Positions 60,148-64,000 of a stretch of 64,000 bases of DNA are shown here, piece after piece. The notes beneath the pieces were generated by a model, which had not been told where the DNA came from, made no database searches, and was given only the letters and a program-made list of their open reading frames with translations. The DNA comes from Lentisphaerae bacterium GWF2_49_21 (GTDB taxonomy: Bacteria; Verrucomicrobiota; Lentisphaeria; Victivallales; GWF2-50-93), in assembly GCA_001804805.1 (NCBI GenBank), contig MHBH01000066.1, positions 26,889-90,888 on the forward strand. The letters are read 5' to 3'. The position numbers and the translations under genes are program-made. How positions within the stretch are numbered: the first letter of the stretch is position 1; every line of letters begins with the position of its first letter.

Positions 60148-61206
60148 TTATTTTTTCCGCACCGGTACTTCCGCCGGCATGAGCCAGCGATCGCGTTTGA
60201 TGAACTCCCCATTGTTGAATGTCTGTCCAACCGCTCCTTTTTTCTCAAGGTGGTTGAAGCAGCTCCTCATACAGCCGCGCGATCCCTCAACTCCGAAACT
60301 TCCAGCTTCGCCCCACTGGTGGAGATAGTGATGCCCCTCTATTATCCAGCCGGACGAGAATTCCTTCGATTTGCGCCACGGTTGCTGGGAAAGAGTCCAT
60401 GCAAACTTATATGCGGCCTCCTCGCTCAAGTCCATCTTGGTGATATCCACGTTCCAGCCAGGGAAGTCCCTGTGGATGAAAGGCGAGTTCATTGCGTCGC
60501 CTCCGTGATAGCTCAACGTGCAGCGCCCCATATGTACGTCGCCCCACTCATATGTGTAATCTTCTATTTTGATCTTCACAGTCTTCTTCTCTTTGATGTG
60601 GGGAATGGCGCAGGCGGAGCATCCTTTCACGCATTTCATGCATTTGTCGCAGATGGTGCCCGGCTTCATTAGCGGATCGGGTTCAAGTTCCATATCTGTG
60701 ATGATGCAGGCAAGTCGTACCCGCGGACCGAATTCCTTGGTCATGAATACCTTCGACCAGCCGATCTCTCCGATGCCTGCCGCCACCCCCGCGATGCGTA
60801 TGTTGAGGTTCACGTCGGGGGCAACGCCATCCTTGCGGAGCGGTTCGCCCAGCGGTTCATAATCGCCGGCGGTCACACCAGGATAAACCGGAACCGCTTC
60901 AAAGCCGGAATCCTCGATGAGACAGGCTGTTTCGAACATCGGCGTATGAATGAACGTAGTATTGAGCTGGCCATGATAGCCGAAATACGTGTACGTCGGC
61001 CAATATGTCCCCTCTTCTATACCGCGCCAGTTGCCGCGAAGTATCCGTTTTCCCACGACAATCACCGATTTCGCCCCGGGGAATATCGATGCCGGACTCA
61101 TGTTCTTCGGAGCATCCTTGAATCGTTCAATATTGGCGACGCCGAACAGGTCAAGCCCCTGCGACAGCGCAAAATCCTTTATCATCTGCTTTGTAAGTTT
61201 TTTCAT
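60148..61206 (-). CDS. QueG/reductive-dehalogenase-like 4Fe-4S protein
   Basis: 352 residues. It starts MKKLTKQMIKDFALSQGLDL FG, then NMSPASIFPGAKSVIVVGKR, MFETACLIEDSGFEAVPVYP, VAAGIGEIGWSKVFMTKEFG and RVRLACIITDMELEPDPLMK. The ferredoxin motif is CDKCMKCVKGCSACAIP, with further Cys in MGRCTLSYHGGD and GCMRSCFNHLEKKG. The order is that of QueG-like proteins, but the second ferredoxin motif is degenerate, arguing against true epoxyqueuosine reductase. AAAAGGAAA precedes the ATG. It starts 26 bp after its homologue at 61.2-62.1 kb and forms an operon with it under the IclR gene at 62.2 kb. Confidence 0.75.
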   Translation of the reverse strand: MKKLTKQMIKDFALSQGLDLFGVANIERFKDAPKNMSPASIFPGAKSVIVVGKRILRGNWRGIEEGTYWPTYTYFGYHGQLNTTFIHTPMFETACLIEDSGFEAVPVYPGVTAGDYEPLGEPLRKDGVAPDVNLNIRIAGVAAGIGEIGWSKVFMTKEFGPRVRLACIITDMELEPDPLMKPGTICDKCMKCVKGCSACAIPHIKEKKTVKIKIEDYTYEWGDVHMGRCTLSYHGGDAMNSPFIHRDFPGWNVDITKMDLSEEAAYKFAWTLSQQPWRKSKEFSSGWIIEGHHYLHQWGEAGSFGVEGSRGCMRSCFNHLEKKGAVGQTFNNGEFIKRDRWLMPAEVPVRKK

Positions 61207-61232
61207 AATGATTTCCTTTTTTTAACACATCC

Positions 61233-62099
61233 CTACTCTATGTCCTGCCCTTCGCTGATTATCTCACGCTCGCCGCGAACTTCCCATGGCGGACGCGTCC
61301 GGAACGGATTGACGAATGTGTTCTTGGTCCCTCCCTGCTTCTCCAAGTGCACCATGTATGTCCGCATGCATACCGCCGCGAGCCTGTCGGGCTTGCCGGA
61401 CGGATGGCGGCGGTTGGCTACAGCCCCGTTCTTGCACTGGGCGCATTTCTTGTAGTCGATGGACGCGACCTTCATCTTCTTTCCGGCGATTTCAATTATT
61501 TTCTCTTTGTCGACATCGATTGCTCCGAGTGGACAGTATTTGGCGAAATCCTTCGAACACTCGCATTCCGTCTTGGTAGTAAACGGTGTAGGCTCAAGGA
61601 CTGCGTCGGTAAGGATGAGATAGAAACGCTGCCTCGTACCGAACTCCGGCGTCACAAACGCACCGAGATATCCTATTTCACCGAGACCGGCGCGCACCGC
61701 CGCATCGTCAAAATCCACGAGCACGTTAGGAGAGGGAGTGCCGGGACGGACAGGAACTCCCATCGGGCCCATTTCGACCGGGAGATTTATCATCGGTATC
61801 GCCTCCCACCTGTTGTTCTCGAGGAACTCAGCAACCTTCACTGTCGTGATGGCAAGGAACCTGTCCTCAAGCCATGAATAACCGTATGAGCTGTACGTGC
61901 TGAACTGTGTTCCCTCTTCAACACCACGAAGCGCTCCGCGCGGTATGCGTTTACCAACGACGATGACCGATTTCACCTCGGGAAATATCGACGCTGGATG
62001 ATGATCTGGCGCGATACCTGCAAACCTTTCAATGGGTGCAATCCCCAGGAGATCCACACCTACGGACTTCGCATAGCTCTTAAGTTCATTGGCATTCAT
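61233..62099 (-). CDS. QueG/reductive-dehalogenase-like 4Fe-4S protein (short form)
   Basis: 288 residues, homologous to the previous entry: MNANELKSYAKSVGVDLLGI, HHPASIFPEVKSVIVVGKRI, AVRAGLGEIGYLGAFVTPEF, YLILTDAVLEPTPFTTKTEC. The cluster motif is altered to C-x-C-SKDFAKY-CP, so the first ferredoxin Cys set is incomplete, while KKCAQCKNGAV and VCMRTY provide other Cys. It may therefore bind a different or single cluster. The ATG follows AAGGAG. It is the first gene after the IclR regulator on this strand and is followed by the 352-residue homologue. Confidence 0.75.
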   Translation of the reverse strand: MNANELKSYAKSVGVDLLGIAPIERFAGIAPDHHPASIFPEVKSVIVVGKRIPRGALRGVEEGTQFSTYSSYGYSWLEDRFLAITTVKVAEFLENNRWEAIPMINLPVEMGPMGVPVRPGTPSPNVLVDFDDAAVRAGLGEIGYLGAFVTPEFGTRQRFYLILTDAVLEPTPFTTKTECECSKDFAKYCPLGAIDVDKEKIIEIAGKKMKVASIDYKKCAQCKNGAVANRRHPSGKPDRLAAVCMRTYMVHLEKQGGTKNTFVNPFRTRPPWEVRGEREIISEGQDIE

Positions 62100-62124
62100 T
62101 TCTTGACTCCTTCTTTTATTTATC

Positions 62125-62175
62125 GGAGCGCCACCATCCTGGTGGCTTTAATTGCCGGCAAGATGCCGGCGCTCC
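62125..62175 (+). repeat. REP-like repeat (GGAGCGCC...GGCGCTCC)
   Basis: GGAGCGCCACCATCCTGGTG followed by GC, then TTGCCGGCAAGATGCCGGCG with CTCC. Same family as at 12.76 kb, in the opposite internal order. Confidence 0.8.
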
Positions 62176-62238
62176 TTTTTAAATTCACTTCGTTATTCGA
62201 AATTCATTGTTCATTATTCGATATTCTGCTTCCATCTC

Positions 62239-63003
62239 TTACCTCATCTTATACGGCGCATATCCCAGCGCGAACGACGCGGATTCCGCCGCATCATAGA
62301 CGCTCTTCTTGAATTTGCTCCAGACTTCCTCGGTGCGCTTTCCTTCGGGAAGCATTGTACCTATGACTGCAGCCAGTGTTCCGTTGCAGTCGAAGACAGG
62401 GGATGCAAGCGCGGCGACTCCGGGCGACCTTTCCGAATCCATGACCGCCAACTTCTCCTTCTTAATCTTCTCTAGCTCCTCCTTCAACTTCCTAAAGTCG
62501 GTAATCGTCTTATCGGTCATTTTCTTCAAACCATATTTCTTTACATGTGCTTCAAGCTCCTTGGGCGATGAATAAGCGGCACATACTTTTCCGCCCGCCG
62601 TATAATTGATCGGATTGACGCTTCCAATCTCGAGACCAAGATCCCTTTTCACGCCCTCCGGCGAAACAACATCGACGACCATCGCCTGGCAGTCATGCGG
62701 AACCTGGAGATAGATCTCGCGGCCAAGCTCGTTCGCCAGCTTGTGGAGGAAAGGACGGAGTCGTGTCCTGACGCCCATCCTCCTGAGACAGCCGTTCGAG
62801 AGGCGGAGGACTTTGAGGCTGATGAAATATTTCCTCTCATCATTCTGCTCGACGTATCCGATCTCCTTAAGGGTTTTCAGGAGGCGGCAGATATGGCTTT
62901 TCGGCAGTTCCATCCTGTCGGAGAGCTCCTTGACCGAATGCGCCTCAGTGCTTCCCGAGAGGAATTCGAGGACGTTCATTCCGTTCTGCAGCGTATTGTT
63001 CAT
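62239..63003 (-). CDS. IclR-family transcriptional regulator
   Basis: 254 residues from the ATG at 63003, which follows AAAAGGA at good spacing; an ATG seven codons upstream lacks a ribosome site. The N-terminal winged helix reads GMNVLEFLSGSTEAHSVKEL, SDRMELPKSHICRLLKTLKE and IGYVEQNDERKYFISLKVLR. The effector domain contains LRPFLHKLANELGREIYLQV, YTAGGKVCAAYSSPKELEAH and AVMDSERSPGVAALASPVFD. It heads the operon of two QueG-like genes and probably controls it through the GTTCTA-type palindrome upstream. It is not closely similar to the IclR protein at 59 kb, so the two modules were probably assembled separately. Confidence 0.92.
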   Translation of the reverse strand: MNNTLQNGMNVLEFLSGSTEAHSVKELSDRMELPKSHICRLLKTLKEIGYVEQNDERKYFISLKVLRLSNGCLRRMGVRTRLRPFLHKLANELGREIYLQVPHDCQAMVVDVVSPEGVKRDLGLEIGSVNPINYTAGGKVCAAYSSPKELEAHVKKYGLKKMTDKTITDFRKLKEELEKIKKEKLAVMDSERSPGVAALASPVFDCNGTLAAVIGTMLPEGKRTEEVWSKFKKSVYDAAESASFALGYAPYKMR

Positions 63004-63047
63004 GCCGATTCCTTTTGATATCATATATTAGGACTACTATCAATATT

Positions 63048-63064
63048 GTTCTATATATTAGAAC
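63048..63064. promoter_or_regulatory. IclR-type operator candidate upstream of the 62.2 kb regulator
   Basis: GTTCTA-TATAT-TAGAAC, a perfect 17-bp inverted repeat about 45 bp before the ATG. A half-site-like TATATTAGGAC lies between it and the gene. Confidence 0.65.
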
Positions 63065-63148
63065 TTCAAGCGGGAAAGGAAAGATATTTGAAAGATTTTT
63101 TGGTAAGGATGATTTTGCTGGCAGTCACTCTTCTTCGAGCAATTTAGT

Positions 63149-63267
63149 AGGTACGCCCTTTCCGTGTCCGGCGTAGCCTTGTGCGAAGACGGAAGGGTGT
63201 ACCATCCCTAATTTCATGGGACAGCCTTCCTTCGACGAGCTCAGGACAAGAAAGGCCGTCCCTACTC
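63149..63267 (+). repeat. GTAGGTACG family repeat with two nested elements
   Basis: The first half GTAGGTACGCCCTTT|AGGGTGTACC is interrupted by TCCGTGTCCGGCGTAGCCTT then GTGCGAAGACGGA (63161-63193). The second half GGGACAGCC|AGGCCGTCCCTAC is interrupted by CTTCGACGAGCTCAGGACAA G (63230-63250). Both inserts break the central GGCT/AGCC-type palindrome. Confidence 0.8.
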
Positions 63268-63271
63268 TGAA

Positions 63272-63290
63272 CACGCAATAATGCGTTAAC
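63272..63290 (-). repeat. CACGCAATAATGCGTTAAC short palindrome
   Basis: Exact reverse complement of the 19-bp tract at about 18607. Confidence 0.55.
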
Positions 63291-63320
63291 TACCAGCGAA
63301 TAAAGAGTTGCAGTCAAAAA

Positions 63321-63395
63321 GTATGGCGTTTTCCTGCCACGCCGAATGGCCGTGGTTAAACCGCCAATTAAACATCGGGTTAAAACCCGACATAC
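63321..63395 (+). repeat. GTATGGCG repeat with nested palindrome
   Basis: Second copy of the 58.79 kb repeat. Between TTTTC and AAACCGCC it carries CTGCCACGCCGAATGGCCGT GG, absent from the other copy. Confidence 0.75.
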
Positions 63396-63430
63396 TTGTT
63401 TTCATGTTATAAAACTTACGTCCGTAAATT

Positions 63431-63925
63431 TTATCCTACCATAGCGATAAATATGTCTTCAAGTGACAATGTCTGGACTTCACTCGCCTTCGGCTTGTAC
63501 TTGTTCGATATCTCGTCCATCAGTTCCTTCTTGAAGTCCTTCACTGTCACCAACACTTCATGTCCGGAACTCTCCTTCTTCAGCATTCCTACGACTGACA
63601 GGTCTTCGGGAACCTTTTCCTCGAAGATCAGCCTGAGTCTTTTCACATTGCTCTTCAGCTCATCTATAGGCATGGATGACAGGAGGTTCCCATCATGCAT
63701 TATCCCCGCATGATCCGCCAGTTTCTCGACCTCGTTGACAATATGGGTGGAGAAGAAGACGGTCCGTTCCCTTTCATGCAGAATCTGGATTATGCTTTCC
63801 ATAAACTCCCGCCTAACCACTGGGTCGAGTCCGGAAATAGGGTCATCGAGTATCACAAGCTCGGGATCCTGGCACAAGGCGAGTATTAAGGCGACCTGGG
63901 CATACATGCCGCGTGACAGATTTTT
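63431..63925 (-). pseudogene. ABC transporter ATP-binding subunit, C-terminal fragment
   Basis: The reading frame opens abruptly with KNLSRGMYAQVALILALCQD, the ABC signature (LSRGM), followed by Walker B PELVILDDPISGLDP, the D-loop, and the H-loop FFSTHIVNEVEKLADHAGI. A C-terminal region of about 65 residues follows (LRLIFEEKVPEDLSVVGMLK...LSLEDIFIAMVG), typical of ABC-2 type exporters. Walker A and the Q-loop are absent: immediately upstream of Lys-Asn-Leu the frame hits a TAG inside a 20-bp tandem repeat. The gene therefore seems truncated by an insertion or rearrangement rather than by the window edge. A start at the Met of SRGM could give a 158-residue product without nucleotide-binding capacity. 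Confidence 0.75.
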
Positions 63926-63968
63926 GTGGGACTACGGGGCCTGGTGTGGGACTACGGGGCCTGGCACC
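63926..63968 (+). repeat. 20-bp tandem repeat at the ABC gene break point
   Basis: GTGGGACTACGGGGCCTGGT is present twice in direct succession (63926-63945 and 63946-63965, one terminal mismatch), then CACC. In reverse it reads GGTGCCAGGCCCCGTAGTCC, which resembles flanks of IS200/REP-associated tyrosine transposase elements; any transposase would lie outside the window. Confidence 0.6.
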
Positions 63969-64000
63969 ATAAGTACAAATAATTAGATACGAATATTTTA

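Noticed and set aside
60148..62099. Calling the QueG-like genes epoxyqueuosine reductase
   Set aside because: Several copies, altered ferredoxin motifs, IclR control and no queuosine gene nearby make that specific function doubtful, so only the family is given.
1..64000. tRNA, rRNA, riboswitch or other structured RNA genes
   Set aside because: None could be recognised by eye; hairpins found were attributable to terminators or REP-like repeats. A covariance-model search would be needed to exclude small RNAs.

Overview
The window looks like a chromosomal segment of an anaerobic, saccharolytic bacterium of the PVC superphylum, most likely a Lentisphaerota/Victivallales-type organism. This is an inference from gene content: seven pseudopilin-like proteins with an [16 protein letters not shown] leader and a C-terminal H-x(8-10)-DG motif, GntR-type winged helices fused to LacI-type sensor domains, three GH38 homologues, several large clan GH-A enzymes, a UroD-family protein and QueG-like Fe-S proteins. 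No rRNA or tRNA gene was recognised, so taxonomy cannot be fixed from the sequence alone.

Layout. 0-10 kb is mostly housekeeping: the 3' end of rpsB, tsf with a clear terminator, a ParE-type toxin-antitoxin pair, a small membrane protein, an RdgC-family protein, dxs (minus strand), and the polyphosphate pair ppx/gppA and ppk1. 10-24 kb is a long minus-strand polysaccharide cluster read from 24 kb down to 10 kb: sensor-regulator, pseudopilin, CBM-like module, GH-A protein, GH16 glucanase, 1450-residue GH-A protein, two pseudopilins and a membrane protein. 24-30 kb holds a divergent pseudopilin, then a second sensor-regulator translationally coupled to three further pseudopilins. 30-36 kb has a DUF2752 protein, a DUF4234 protein, a third sensor-regulator divergent from a GH-A hydrolase, an FHA protein and a secreted protein. 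36-54 kb carries three GH38 homologues (two lacking the usual nucleophile Asp), a third large GH-A/CBM9 protein, a lipoprotein, an AraC regulator divergent from an FAD oxidoreductase, a DUF5678-like/retropepsin-like pair and a sialate O-acetylesterase. 54-63 kb has an AraC regulator divergent from a UroD-family protein, and two parallel IclR plus QueG-like Fe-S modules. The right end is an ABC-ATPase fragment cut off by a tandem repeat.

How it fits together. The central region reads as a glycan-utilisation island: secreted GH16, GH-A and CBM proteins outside the cell, GH38 and esterase functions for trimming, one-component regulators sensing sugars, and surface or periplasmic pseudopilins of unknown role that are translationally coupled to regulators at two separate sites.

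The most unusual signal is structural. Short palindromic repeats are spread through the intergenic DNA, are nested in one another, supply the stop codon of several genes, and have entered the prepilin leader region of pseudopilin genes in frame. In four genes the FTLIELL codons are duplicated on both sides of the insert. Because the leader is expected to be removed by prepilin peptidase, it may act as a protein-coding safe harbour for these elements.
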